A DNA stretch of 64,000 bases from Helianthus annuus (lineage: Eukaryota > Streptophyta > Magnoliopsida > Asterales > Asteraceae): positions 62,793,751 to 62,857,750 of the forward strand of contig NC_035448.2 in assembly GCF_002127325.2 (NCBI RefSeq), given 5' to 3'. The first letter of the stretch is position 1; each line of letters begins with the position of its first letter. The notes under the pieces were generated by a model, which did not search any database, was not told the DNA's origin, and worked only from the letters and a program-made list of their open reading frames with translations. The translations under genes were made by a program, and so were the position numbers. Shown here piece by piece: positions 31,106-42,684 of this stretch.

Positions 31106-31116
31106 TTATATATACA
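31106..31116 (-). promoter_or_regulatory. Likely TATA box of the nuclease-like gene
   Basis: The minus strand reads GTATATATAAC, followed after about 30 bp by GAAACCCTAAC, common in plant 5' leaders. Without the CACTA element it would lie about 60-70 bp upstream of the ATG at 26436. The transposon now separates them by 4.6 kb. Confidence 0.5.
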
Positions 31117-31349
31117 CACTAAGGGGTTGTCTGCCAAGTTTTATTTGGTTGTGTTATGGGCTTGGTCCGTTTGCATGGGGATTTGGTTTTGAAAAAATGT
31201 TGTAACGTGGTTCATACATAAGCTTATTTTTTTTCTCACTTATATATACCTAAAATTGATGTAATAGGAGGGGTTTGATTGGGTGCTTAATTGATAATTA
31301 GGTAATCATTATTATTTTGTATTTATATATAAACTAGGTTATAACCCCG

Positions 31350-31890
31350 TGTATTACACGGGGTTTAATAAATAAATTTTATATGCTAATTAATAAAATA
31401 ATATATCTTTAAAACCTCATTTATTGTACGAGTTGAATAAATATAATTTTATATATTAAATAATAAAAAATATATCTATAAGAACCATATTGTACAAGTT
31501 GAATAAATGTAATTTTATATACAAAATAAAAAAAGTTATATCTTTAAAACCACGTGTATTACACGGGTTAAATAAATGTAATATTGTTTATTAAATAATA
31601 AAATAATACATCTTTAAAAAACCTCATTTATTACATGAGTTGAATAAATGTAATTTTATATACCAAACAATAAAAAATACATCTTTAAAAATATACGCAT
31701 TACACGGTTTGAATAAATGTAATTTTCTGTACTAAATAATAAAAAAATATATATCCTTAAAAAACCCCGTGTATTGTACGAATTGAGTAAATCTAATTTT
31801 ATATATCAAATAACAAAAAGTTATATCTTAAAAAACTTCATGTGTTACCTGGGTCGAGTAAGTATAATTTTATACAGTGAAAATAAAAAT
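31350..31890. repeat. Degenerate 70-bp palindrome-centred tandem repeats
   Basis: About eight units of roughly 70 bp. Each begins with a dyad related to CCCCGTGTATTACACGGGG, then TTGAATAAATGTAATTTTATA, then an A/T-rich part ending ATATCTTTAAAA. The first unit has a perfect palindrome and later ones are decayed. They lie at the left edge of an AT-rich block ending near 32350 with CAAGTGTCCCTAAAG and TTTATTATAGTAG, possibly one non-autonomous DNA element. Confidence 0.75.
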
Positions 31891-33095
31891 ATTTAATATA
31901 TTTATACAAAGTTTGGTTATGATGATAAAAATAGATTATTCTGTTGTAGCAAAATTTGTTAACGAAGTCTCAATAAATTTAACCCTTTATTTAAAACTCC
32001 GTAAATGTATAAATGATAAATAATAATAGTTAATTTTATTTTAAGTTTCGTAAAATTTATTTTATACCAAACTAAACAAAACATTCAAATATAATTAATT
32101 CAAATAAATAATATTATAAATGAGAAGAAGATTAAACTAAATAATAATTATTCATAAGATATTAAACTAATAATATTTAGTAGGAGAGTTATCTTTAATA
32201 TAAGATATTAAATTAAATAATATTTTGTAGGAGGATTATCTATAATTAATTAGTTAATTAGAAGAGATTAAATTAAAATAATAGTTATATATAAGAGATG
32301 ACCTAATATGATGACAAGTGTCCCTAAAGTGGTTTCTTTTATTATAGTAGTTAGATAATGTAAAAACAATTAATTTAAAACTACAATTAAATTTAGCATT
32401 ATAAAATCCAAATCAAATGTATCTAATTAGGTTATAGACTTACATGGGTTGAATAATGAAAACCGTTATAATTTTAAAAGAAAACTATTTTGGAAGCACA
32501 ATTGTAAGATTTACGTATCGATTTAAGGGTTTTAACGGACACACTAATGCAGATTTTGTAAGAACCCAAAAGATTAAAGATATTGTATGCATTCATCAAT
32601 TTGTGCAGAACACATACAAGTACACACAGACAATTAGACAAAAGATGTAAAGTTACCTTACGAGTCAAGAAGTTAAAACATTCATTTTGTAATCAACTTG
32701 TTAAATAATCAAACAATTTATAAATACAAGTTCAATCAACAAAAACACGTCCAAAATTCTAAAACTCCAGCAGTACTCTTAGGTAGGTAGCACTACCATC
32801 TGATTCTAGTTGTCTAATTCATGTAGTCAGAGCGCACATCCAAACACCCCCTAAATGCATTTCAATTTGTAATCAAATGTAACTATTCCGTCTAAAAAAA
32901 GATTAAATAAACATACGTCAACCAACTAGAAGCAGAGGTTCCTCAATGATTTTCAATACCTTCTAAAGTAGCTTCAATGGCTTTCCTGTAAGATTAAATA
33001 TATTATGGTGCTGTATTTAATCTAGTAGCCATTATAATCATTTACATTATATAGATCAAAATATATAACAACCTATTAACTAATTAGTTGCTAAT
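31891..33095. other. AT-rich interval
   Basis: Very AT-rich; no gene recognised. A short minus-strand frame near 32955-33000 (KAIEATLEGIENH then stop, after an AG acceptor) could be a terminal exon scrap, but I cannot support it further. Confidence 0.4.
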
Positions 33096-33413
33096 TGTTG
33101 ATGGACCATATTACCCTTATTAACTAATTGGGTTTCCTTTTGGGTGCATATATAAAGAGACTAATGTAGAGGTTAAGATGTTAGACAACCTAATTATTCA
33201 TAACATCAAATCTCGCCTCTCTCTCCCAAACCAAACACCCTATTCGGTTAATCTTCACCATCATTAGATTGCACCCTAAGGAGAAACCAGATCATCTTGA
33301 CAAGCATGTCAAACTCGATGGCAGCATCTCTTACTGGATTCTCTGCTGGCATGTCTTCAATCACGGGTATGTTTTCATGTTTTCCATTATGCCTAAAACA
33401 GAACTAATCAACA
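33096..33413 (+). repeat. 5' LTR of element D
   Basis: 318 bp with ends TGTTGAT...ATCAACA. The TATA box CATATATAAAG is at 33148-33158, leaving a very short U3 (about 50 bp) and a long R-U5. An ATG-initiated frame starts inside it at 33306. Confidence 0.8.
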
Positions 33414-33415
33414 TG

Positions 33416-33427
33416 TGGTATCAGAGC
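33416..33427 (+). other. Primer-binding site of element D
   Basis: TGGTATCAGAGC, a perfect initiator tRNA-Met complement, two bases after the LTR end. Confidence 0.95.
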
Positions 33428-33934
33428 ATATGTTAATTAATCAGTTCTGTTTTCGTATCCATTATTCTGGGATTGAAATCTGGAAAACAAAAATTTTGAA
33501 AGCCATATAAAATTCACAGCCTGTTTTCGAGTCCTTTAAAGTTACCGAAATCACTGCTTCGAAAAACTAAATTGTTTATTCATGTTTTTCGAAATCAAAT
33601 GGGTAATATTAATGTCCGAAATCTGTTTACAAAGCCTTAAAATTCAGGTTTCGGGTTCCAGAATTATATGTTTTATTTTTAGGGTTCATCTTGTTCTTAG
33701 GAAAATTCGAATATTTCCTTTATTTTTTGGAATGTAATTTAGATTAGTGGGTGTTTTTTTACTGTTTTGATCTAAATTTTATCTCTTAAGATTTCAAAAT
33801 CTGTTATAAAGATTAAGTGGATATTATTTGAAAATCTTTTGATAAGTTTGAATTAGCACTAAAACAGGAAACACTATCCCACAATCCTTAAAATTTCGAA
33901 TTTTCAATCTTATCTCTACTAACAGCTGTTGATA

Positions 33935-34372
33935 AGCAGATTTCGAGACTTAGAGAATAAGTTTTGAGATTAGATGGTTTCGAATGGGATTCCCATTGAG
34001 ATTTCTACTCGAAATCTCACTAAAATTTGAGGAAAACTGAGATCTCGACTTGCAATCAGGTTGTTGCTACTCGAAACCTCATAATGAACTCAAAATCTCA
34101 TTAAGGCATTAGCCTTTCATCACTCAAAACCTCGAGATTTCGAGTGAGGTTTCGATTGGCATTAGGGACTCTAAATCTCATTACGATTTCGAGATTAAAG
34201 GGCCACTCGAAATCATAAAGGAACTCATAATGAGTCGAAATCTTACTCGAAACCTTACTTGAGATCTCACTCGAAATCTCAAGTTAAGTCGAGATTTCAT
34301 AACTGAGTCGAGATCTCACTCGAAATCTAAGGTGAACTTGAAATCTCACTCGAAATCTCATTACTTTATTAA
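33935..34372. repeat. Leader array of CTCGAAATCTCA motifs (element D)
   Basis: About 20 copies of ACTCGAAATCTCA or variants (CGAAACCTCA, GAGATTTCGAG), in both orientations, lie within the predicted intron between the primer-binding site and the second gag exon. Same placement and same CGAAA core as the arrays in A, B and C, but in a different family. A second repeat (GCCAAAGCTGATTT) occurs three times at 34.48-34.64 kb. Confidence 0.85.
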
Positions 34373-34951
34373 GCTGTTAATGTGAACTAAAATTTAGCTC
34401 AAGTGGTTTGATGCATCTATTTATCGTTCAAGTATTACGAAAGCTATGTTAGGTATGCATTACAAACGTGAATGTCTTATTTCTGGCCAAAGCTGATTTA
34501 ATTCATTTATGCCTAGCATACTTAACAAGTGCATAACCAAAGTGATTGTCTCATTTTTATCTAAAGCTGATTTGTCACGATCACTTTGCACACATGCTTA
34601 AATGATTACACTTCTGGCCAAAGCTGATTTGTCTTCGTTTAAGTAGGATTTTAACTTAGTCTATTATTTTGATGTTAGTAATAGACAATATCATAACTTC
34701 ATAATTGAAAATGGTCATTATTTATGCCTGCCTTAGTATAAGATGCCCTTAGATCATGTTAAAACTTCTTTCTTAGTATCGTAATTCGCTCATCTTATTT
34801 CCACTATCAGCACCCAATGGCGGGATTCCACCATTGACTTGTGATAACTTTGCTGCATGGAAGGACTCTCGCATGCTTACTCTTGCATTACTGGACTTCA
34901 ATTATTCTTTAAGAGAGGATAAGCCAGCGGACCTTACTCCTCAAAGTACTG

Positions 34952-35206
34952 CTGCTGAGCAGATGACTCATGAAAAGTGGACCAGGTGTAACTGTGACAA
35001 CCGATAATTAAAGGCTTCTAATTACGCGATTAGTAAACGTTTAAGGTGATAATAAATAGTGTTTAAGGCACAAATTAACTTAATTAGGCTTTTGTAATGA
35101 AATGGATTACGCGATTAGTAAACATTTAAGGTGATAATTAGGCTGAGCAGATGACTCATGAAAAGTGGATCAGGTGTAACTGTGACAACCGATAATTAAA
35201 CACTAC
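34952..35206. repeat. Rearranged duplication at the D/gypsy junction
   Basis: A roughly 60-bp block (GCTGAGCAGATGACTCATG through TGTGACAACCGATAATTAA) occurs at 34952-35013 and again at 35142-35200. It spans the end of the D gag and the start of the gypsy LTR. Between the copies, ATTACGCGATTAGTAAAC occurs twice (about 35020 and 35107). This looks like a duplication-deletion event after the LTR inserted. Confidence 0.75.
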
Positions 35207-38200
35207 TCGACTTTACAGTACGCGAATGATGCTTTGCGGAAAAACTGTGTAACGATAAACAATAACGAACTGTTGCCGTACAAAATAGTGACAACACCGA
35301 CAAATAAGAACTATATACCTATAATTTAAACATATGGATTTCGTTTTTGCGAAATTATCACACTTTCGAACGACACAAAACGTAAATGTGAACGAAAAAA
35401 ACGATAGTAAGAACGCACCGACAACGAAACGTAAACATCGGACACATGTACTACCTACACAACAGAAGTTTTACGATATATTTCAAATTTTAATATCCGT
35501 AGTTGAAACCGGATCGAAAAACGAACAAGAAACGACAAACGAGGCTTTTACGTGATTTAACGCAACCAATCGAACAAACGCGTCAAACAATAGTTTTCGA
35601 CGTAATTTTTAGTGTTTCGGATCTAAAATTTTTTTACGACACATTACGAAGTTCGGGTGAGAAAACGGGCTTCGAGAACGTGATTGGGCCGCTCAAACAA
35701 CTAGAACTGGGCTAACGGGCCTGGGGCCCAACTCACATTTAAAACCTAGGTATAAATACTACCTTATCTTCATCATTTTTATTTTGAAACCCTAATATTT
35801 AGAAATGCACACCAGACACCCTCTCTTCTCTCTCTCTCTCGTTTTCAAGTCCGGCGAAACACAGGAGGAGCCGGCAAGTGGCGATTGCCGGCGAGCTTCT
35901 CCGGCGACACTCCGGTCGTCCTTGTTCTCCGACTAACCCCCTTCTCATTCTCTCTCCTCTCCCTCTCTCTGAACAGTTGGCCGACCACCACCCTGGGTGG
36001 TGGTGCACGACCAACAGTGGCAGAAGCTGCAAACACTAGTAAGTGTTTCTCCTAATCCATTTCATTTTCTTAGCTAGAAAATAGCCAAAAGTCAAGCAAA
36101 TTGACTTTTGCTTTTACTTTCGGTTATGGCCTTTTTGGTCAAGTCAAAGTTCAAATTGAACTTTACCCTCTGATCATCACGTATAATAGGTGAAATGACG
36201 AGTCAAACTTAACGAAATAAAAGTTAAAAATGCATAAAAATGCATTTTATGACGAAAGAGTTTCGGGTATTAAAACCTAAGGTTTTGACACCAAATCAAT
36301 TTTATAACATTATTAGACATGTTCTAACATGTTAAACTCATCATTTCTAGTTTAATGTTTATTCCTTAGTCAAAAGTCGAGCGGTTTGACTTCTACTTTA
36401 ACTTTCGAATCTGACCCGTATGGTCAACTTTAGGATCCGACCAAGCCCATTTATATGACATATTAATATACGGAATACCCGTCTGAAGCTATACCTTTTG
36501 GTCATGTCGTTTGGTTAGTTAAATGACGAGTCAACTTTTGATACTTTTAAAAGGTCAAAAATACCCTTTTTACGTAAAATAGTTTTAAACCTATATGAGC
36601 AACATCTTTTGACATCTTAACTGATCATAAAACTTTAATAAACATGTTTTGACATATCGCACTCGTCATAGGACCCATTCGACCATCTAAACTCGTAGTT
36701 ACGCATACGATCCGTTAAAGTAGTGTAAACCACTTTAACAAGTCGTAACGGGTCAAAACACTTTTACACACTTCAAATCAGAATGTAAGGTTGAACAAAC
36801 CATATTACATGAGATCATTCCCTCGTTTGGTTAATAAACCTCATTCTATCCGTTATTCCGTTTAAGCCACAATACACACTAACCGAATAATAATTCGAAT
36901 TATTAGGAAACACTTGAATCACTTGAGCTTCGCTAGACACGATTAGGCAAAGATATCTACGCAAACCTGTGAGTACATAGTTCCCCTCTTTTACCTTTTC
37001 AAATGTTTTGGGGTGATTCATATGTGCCTATGACTATATTCAAGATTTCAAAACAATATATATGGTTTATATATACAAAATGATTTTCAATGTGAGTACA
37101 TAGTTCCCCTCTTTTACGTTTTCCAAATGTTTTGGGGGTGATTCATATGTGTTAAGCATTTTCTCAAATAATATGTATGGTATATGTGTTTACTAAGTGC
37201 TTTTTGTGTGTTTAATTTATGAGACAAAACAAGAAACAAATGCCAAATCCTTGTAGGATCTTTCTATATTAAAAGTTAGATTCTTAAAGAATACTTAAAG
37301 TACTATTGTTAATCCTTGATTGGATTTCTAAGAGTACTTTTCAACGTATGAGACAAAACAATGAAGCAAATGGCAAATCCTTGTAGGATATTCCTATATT
37401 AATAGTTAGATTCTTAAAGGATACTTAAAGCACAATTTTGAACCCTTGATTAGATTTCTAAGAGTACTTTTCAACGTATAATTATGTGTAGAGTTGTGTA
37501 AGTGATTTAGATAACGAATTAAGTGTAATACGATAAGAGCATGGTGGATACGCCGCTGGTACTTCCTATATATAAGTGCTCTTATCATATTACCTCTATT
37601 AACACGATAAGAGCATGGTGTAATACCATAAGAGCATGGTGAAACGAGAAAAAAATTGTCAAATCCTTGTAGGATCTTCCTATATTAATAGTTAGATTCT
37701 TAAAGTATACTCAAAGTACTATTATAAATCCTTGATTTGGATTTTTAAGAGTACTTCCACAAGTCCTTAGTCAAATTTTGTGTTATGTGTTTATGTGTTA
37801 TGTGGTGTTATAACATAGAATCTAGAGTGATCTAGGATAATGAGGCAAGTGTAATACGATAAGGGCATGGTAGATACGCCGCTCGTACTTCCTTTATATA
37901 AGTGCTCTTATCATATTACCCATCGTAACGTTATCCAAAATCACTTGATGATTATGTGTTATAACGAGACAAAGTACAAGAGAAACAAAGAACAAAGTAC
38001 ACTTTTCAATAACACAAAAATTACTTGGTATTAATCATATTGCCATTTACAAAACATTTTTGTCACAAGTTTTATTATCAAAGCAATGTATTGCAATACT
38101 AAACTTTTTGCCATATATTGGCTTCAAAAATATATTTTCATTCGACAACTCATGTAGTTGTCAAAGCATTGCAATACCAAATCTTTTTGCCATTAATTTG

Positions 38201-38469
38201 ACCAACAAAACCTATGTCACTCACCAACTTTATTGTTGACCTTTTATTTTCACATATGTTTCACGTATTGACATTTCAAGTATGCTACATATAGTAACGC
38301 ACTCGGGCCTTAGATTGCTTCTAAATCTAACAACAATTACTTGTACTCTTTGTGTTGTAAAACAGCATTAATATAATGAAACTTTTAGTACCATGTGTTG
38401 TGAGCAATTAGTAATGAGACTCCCTGACAATTCCGCCGCGGGTTGCTTTTACACCGTCGGGGTTTTACA
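35181..38469 (+). repeat. Long solo LTR of Ty3/gypsy type
   Basis: About 3.3 kb. It begins TGTGACAACC and ends near GTCGGGGTTTTACA. A TATA box (TATAAATA, about 35750) is followed by AAACCCTAA and a GC-rich leader with CCGGCGA repeats. There is no coding frame of substance. The size and edges suggest a chromovirus-like family. No internal gypsy region is seen on either side, and no matching 5-bp target duplication is found (GTAAC on the left, ACAAT on the right), consistent with the rearranged left edge. Confidence 0.55.
37241..37930. repeat. Internal tandem repeats of the gypsy LTR
   Basis: Units of about 130 bp starting CAAATCCTTGTAGGAT recur at 37241, 37371 and 37659. A second unit (GTAATACGATAAGAGCATGG to GTGCTCTTATCATATTACC, itself an inverted pair) recurs at about 37525 and 37853. 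A separate pair (GTGAGTACATAGTTCCCCTC) lies at about 36970 and 37092. Confidence 0.85.
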
Positions 38470-38474
38470 ACAAT

Positions 38475-39541
38475 CTTAGAAACTTAGATGAATATTTGAA
38501 GTTAAAGGATAAACAGGCTGAATATATTGGAATAGAGAAGTGTAAAGGGATGGATGACAGGACTGCTTAGGGAATCTTGTCATAGCAAGGTAAGCAAGAT
38601 TGAAGAATATGCTAAGGACCTAAGCAAGTCCATGTCTGAGAAGCCAATAAATGCTGAGCTTGATAAAGAACTGAAACAGGATTACCTTGATCACATCATG
38701 AAACATAAACCATACAAAGCAAATAAAGCATAGTTCAAAGATTGGTCAACAGATGCTCTCAAAGAAGAAATAGAAAGAATTCAAAAGATGCATCAATGAT
38801 CCTTCACTTAAGCTAACTCCACCAGACTAGAAGAAAGGCAAACAAGTTGATCAAAACAAGGCATTGAAGCTGAAGAGAATGAGAGAAGAACTTGTTGCTG
38901 CGAAGTTTGGTAATGCAAGGTCTGTTGCCAGATGGGCAGAGTCAAAGATTGTTGAAACTTACAAAAGACTGGAATAGCTGAGAGATAAGGATCCTACAGT
39001 TCCTAAGAAGCCAGTATATCCAATAGTGGTTGTCCCTCAACAGACCCTTACAACTAAAAAGCTGTCCTTAGCATCTGGCTTATCCATAGCTGCCTTAAAT
39101 CAAGCAAAACGGCAGAAGCAGATGGCTGAGGCTGATGAACAGACGTATGATTATTATAGAAAAGAGGGATTCAAAACCCAGTTGTTATACCACAGAGATC
39201 CTGCCTGTGACAAACTAAGAGAAACACTTGCAAATCTTGTCAACAAGTCACAATCACCCAACTCATCAAGAATAACTCTTCACCCAAGAAAACCATCTGA
39301 TTCAAAAATTATAAGGTGAAAGTCATCCTCAGACACCCAAGAATTGACTCTTCTCAGATCAGATGGTGAAGTTCAAAGGCTAAAAATGGAGGATGCATAT
39401 GGTCTAGATGCAGGTAACCTCCAAGATCTGTTGAACCTTGAACTTGAAAGGGATTTTGAAGATATGATCTCCATGAACTTTGAGTTACAATTCAAAGGCC
39501 AAATCAGGGAGATGCTGATGAGGAATAAAGATCATCAATAA
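38475..39541 (+). pseudogene. Extra 3' ORF of element F (unknown function)
   Basis: Decayed coding region just upstream of the polypurine tract, where pol normally ends. It is readable across several frames with a few stops and shifts. Pieces include LKEEIERIQKMHQ, a REELVAAKFGNARSVARWAE block, open stretches at 39026-39319 and 39344-39541, and a C-terminus ending LMRNKDHQ. It is Lys/Glu/Gln-rich and helical in character, with no membrane segment, zinc knuckle or RNase H motif. I do not recognise it. It is not RNase H and shows no envelope-like features. Confidence 0.55.
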
Positions 39542-39576
39542 AGGAGTGTTTTGGCATCATCTGTTCTAGGGGGGAT

Positions 39577-40337
39577 TGTTGGATCTAGTGGACCACACAA
39601 AAGAACAGATGATTGGAAAGCCAAAATAGTCTACAACATCCAATCATGAATAACAGTGCTTTGAAGATCTGCTCATCCCAATGAGAAGGACTCAACATCT
39701 GCTTTCTCTAAAGTCTACTAAAGCCAAAAGTCTGCCTAAGAGAAACTCTGCTGTTGAAGACAAAGTCTGCTGATCCAAAGGTCTGCCAAAGTGAACCTCT
39801 GCTGATGAAGACAAAGTCTGTTAAAGCAAATTATCCATTGCTGATAAAGACAAAGTCTGAAGAAGTTAAGGTCTACTATGGCTCAACAGATGTTAAAGAC
39901 CAATAGAGGATAAAGCCCAACATATGATATTCAACAGATGCTGATCAACAATCAATACAACATTGCTTAGGCTATAGCAAATGTTAGGAGTTTGTTAGGT
40001 TATTAGATATCGTTGTCTAGGTGACATCAGCTTAGATACTTCAGATGTTTCATTTATACTATAAATAGAACAGTGCATGTATTATTCTATTCATCACTTT
40101 CCTCTTGATATTTTTGTATGAACAAACTTGGAGTGATTAGGCTGAGGGGGAGTTGTAATCCTCATGCATACGTAAACATTGTAATTGCAACCTTTATAAA
40201 AGCACGATGATGAAAACATTCTCTTCATTGTTGTGATTTAAAAGTTATTATTCCATTGCATATTATCATCTTTGTTTTATCTTCTTTCATTGTTTCCATC
40301 TTAAACTGTCACAACAAATCAAACTCAGATCCTAACA
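39577..40337 (+). repeat. 3' LTR of element F
   Basis: 761 bp, TGTTGGATC...GATCCTAACA with matching inverted ends. TATA box CTATAAATAG at about 40059-40068. The U3 has a repeated AAAGTCTGC(C/T)-type motif (about 39720-39880). Confidence 0.85.
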
Positions 40338-40517
40338 AAATCCCATTTATTTTATGAATAGGTCAGCTTCATAACAAAGTTAATATATGATGAGATTATG
40401 ATATTTAAGATTGAAAATCATGAGATTTTGAGGGTATATAGCCACTGTAGTCTATATAACAGTTGATTGACTTACATGCATATCAGATTACCTTTTGTTT
40501 TCCATCTTGTATTGTAG
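40338..40517. other. Intron-like sequence before the kelch exon
   Basis: AT-rich; ends in a TTGTAG acceptor directly before the kelch-like exon. Nothing else recognised. Confidence 0.4.
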
Positions 40518-40595
40518 CATGGTGCAGTTATCGTAGATGAAAAGCTATACATTGCTGGTGGAAGTCGTAATGGACGGTTTTTGGCTGATGTTCAG
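40518..40595 (+). pseudogene. Kelch-repeat exon of an ACBP4/5-like acyl-CoA-binding protein
   Basis: A 78-bp exon with acceptor TTGTAG and donor GTATTA. It encodes HGAVIVDEKLYIAGG and RNGRFLADVQ, the start of a kelch repeat as found after the linker of plant kelch-type acyl-CoA-binding proteins. No neighbouring kelch exons are seen in the 2 kb downstream, so it is an isolated fragment. Confidence 0.6.
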
Positions 40596-42684
40596 GTATT
40601 ATCATGCCAAATTTAAATGAATATCTTCGGAATTAGTGCAGGTTTTCCTTTTGGTTGACATTGGTGCCTACTTTTCAACGATTGTAAAATAGCTGACATA
40701 ATTGGTTCAAGTTTTTAGGCAGCAAATAGGGACTGGACTTTGCATTGCCTGGTATTTATGATGTTGTTGTGAAGTCTTGGTTTTGGTTTTACTTAAAAGA
40801 AAACATATTCTTCAATGGTTTCCCTGATCAAGCCTATATATACACTTTCTGAAACTAAGAGGTCCAACACTACTTTAGTCTTTGGTCTACACATTTTTTA
40901 CACTTTTAAGTTTTAAGGGCAGGATGTTTGTGGCTCGATCTGATATGAACTAGACTCTTTGCTTTTACTAGTTATCTTATGCAAGCCCAAAATCATAGAC
41001 TTTGCCTATTTTTTGTGCCTTAATGAGCAAGTGTTGTCAGGTCCTGCTAAACCGATGTCACAGCCACATGCATATGACTACTTTCAATAGCTGTGTCATA
41101 GAACACTTGCACCCTAATCAAGCCTATATATATTCTGAAACCAAGAGGTCCAAAAATACTTTAGTCTTTAGGCGTAGGCATTTTTTTACACTTTTGATGA
41201 GCAATTGTAATTGAAACATTAGGGTTCTATAATATACCCAATGTTTAGGGTCTCAGTTTTGTGGATCTTCTGAATTTCAGTATGTACAACTGATGTTTTT
41301 TATGTGTGAAATAAGAATGTGAATGTAATGGAAGCTATAGAGTTTATTTATAGGAAGATTAATGTGAATTTATTGATGTATTTGGTGATATTAAGTAAGA
41401 TTTTCAGACGCCATTGCTGTGAAACTGGTGTGATGAAACAAATATAATAACTTGATCTGTTTGTTCTGTTTAAGATGTGTCAAAGATTTAATATCTGTTT
41501 TGTTTGTAGCGTATGTTATTTGTAAGCTTTAGTTGTTTGCAAAAAGCGTTTGTTACGGTACTCAACGTCTAAGTTGCATTACTACTGTCAAAACCAAGCA
41601 TCTCGCGAATCAATTTATTAGAAATGTAGCCTGTGTATAAGAAAATGAGAATCTTTATTGAATTGGTCTTGCCATTGCTGGTGATGTCATTGTTTTTATG
41701 CAAAAGGTGATGAATTGCTTCTTGGTTGCTATCCAGATAGTGACATTGTAGCTAGCATATGTTCTTAGGGGTGGCAATCATGTCAGTTTGGCAGGTTGGA
41801 TTCTGCATCCAGGAAAGCTTTCTCTGACAGTGGATGCAGGTTCTCGATCTTTTATGCCCAAGGTGTAAGTTGGACGTCGGGGACTCAGGTTATTGTTTTG
41901 ATTCGTGCCCTTTTGCTAGAGAGGTGTGGTCTTAGATTTGTAGTTGGATCAAAGTGCCGGATTTGGTCACGCGGGCTGGTATTAATGGTTTGCTCAAATT
42001 GATAAACACCTGGTCATCCATTTGTAAGACTAAGAAGATCTATATGATGGTTTCGTATGCGGCTATTTAGAGAAATTGGATGGTTTTTGTATGCGGGCGT
42101 TTACTTATGGGTGTTGAATCCCTTGAAAATTTTCTGTGGGGGAGCTAGAGTAGCTTTTTCTTTTACAATAATCTGATGTATTTTGTTTCTATTAATGTTC
42201 CTTATGTTTCAGTGGTTTTTGTATTGCGTCCTGTCTCAGTTTCTTTGCTAAGGTTGTGGTTTGTTTTAATAAACTTGCTTGCCTTGCTCTTCAAAAATAA
42301 AAAAATGGTTGAAATTGTTACAAATGCTTATCATGTTCTTATACAGTTATCGACTTTATTCATTTATACCTTTTTCATGTTTTTCCCTTAAATTCCTAGC
42401 ATTATCACACTATTTTGTTCAATGACAATGGGATTTGGTTCAATTTAAAATCCCAACCTTGCTACTTTTAGCATAAATACACTATAAGTAATTCTTCTCT
42501 ATAGAATATAGCACCTCCTATCTATTTTGAGTTTATGGAACCTCCTGTCTATTTTTTGTAGAATATCTCAACCATATCCATTTTTTATAGAATATGGCCC
42601 TTCTCGTCTATTTTTTGATTTTATGTAAACAGTACTACTGTTATCTAAAGTAAATTATTATTATATATACTATTTCATCTTTAG
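40596..42684. other. Non-coding interval with an internal 75-bp duplication
   Basis: No gene recognised. A block starting AAGCCTATATATA and containing AAGAGGTCCAA and TTTAGTCTTT occurs at about 40832-40907 and 41118-41197. The remainder looks like T-rich intronic DNA. Confidence 0.5.

Larger units (their letters stand above)
33096..34989 (+). mobile_element. Element D: 5' end of a Copia element
   Basis: Plus strand. It has an LTR (33096-33413), a primer-binding site, a long motif-rich leader and the beginning of gag. It is cut off at about 34989 by gypsy-LTR-like sequence. It differs in sequence from A, B and C. Confidence 0.8.
33306..34989 (+). pseudogene. Split gag of element D with first exon inside the LTR
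   Basis: Exon 1 (33306-33366) starts at an ATG within R-U5 and encodes a short Ser/Ala-rich leader (MSNSMAASLTGFSAGMSSI). It ends at a GTATGT donor. A predicted intron (33367-34810) has acceptor TATCAG, and the next exon continues in phase with PNGGIPPLTCDNFAAWKD and MLTLALLDFNYSLRED. The NF..WK pattern is the usual start of Copia Gag. The intron contains the primer-binding site. The gene is truncated after EKWTRC. Without transcript data the splicing is inferred from sites and phase. Confidence 0.6.
38475..40337 (+). mobile_element. Element F: 3' end of a Copia element
   Basis: Plus-strand fragment with an extra ORF, polypurine tract AGGGGGGAT (39568-39576) and 3' LTR (39577-40337). Its 5' side is cut off at the gypsy LTR. 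It is unrelated in LTR sequence to A-E. Confidence 0.75.

Noticed and set aside
32955..33000. Terminal exon on the minus strand (KAIEATLEGIENH, stop)
   Set aside because: Too short, no neighbouring exon to its right, and adjacent to the element D LTR; kept only as a note in the interval entry.
35334..35715. Lys/Thr-rich plus-strand frames of about 70 codons
   Set aside because: They lie upstream of the TATA box within the gypsy LTR, have no domain and show no splice structure.
39026..39541. Stand-alone host gene
   Set aside because: It is followed at once by a polypurine tract and LTR and preceded by decayed coding in other frames, so it belongs to element F.
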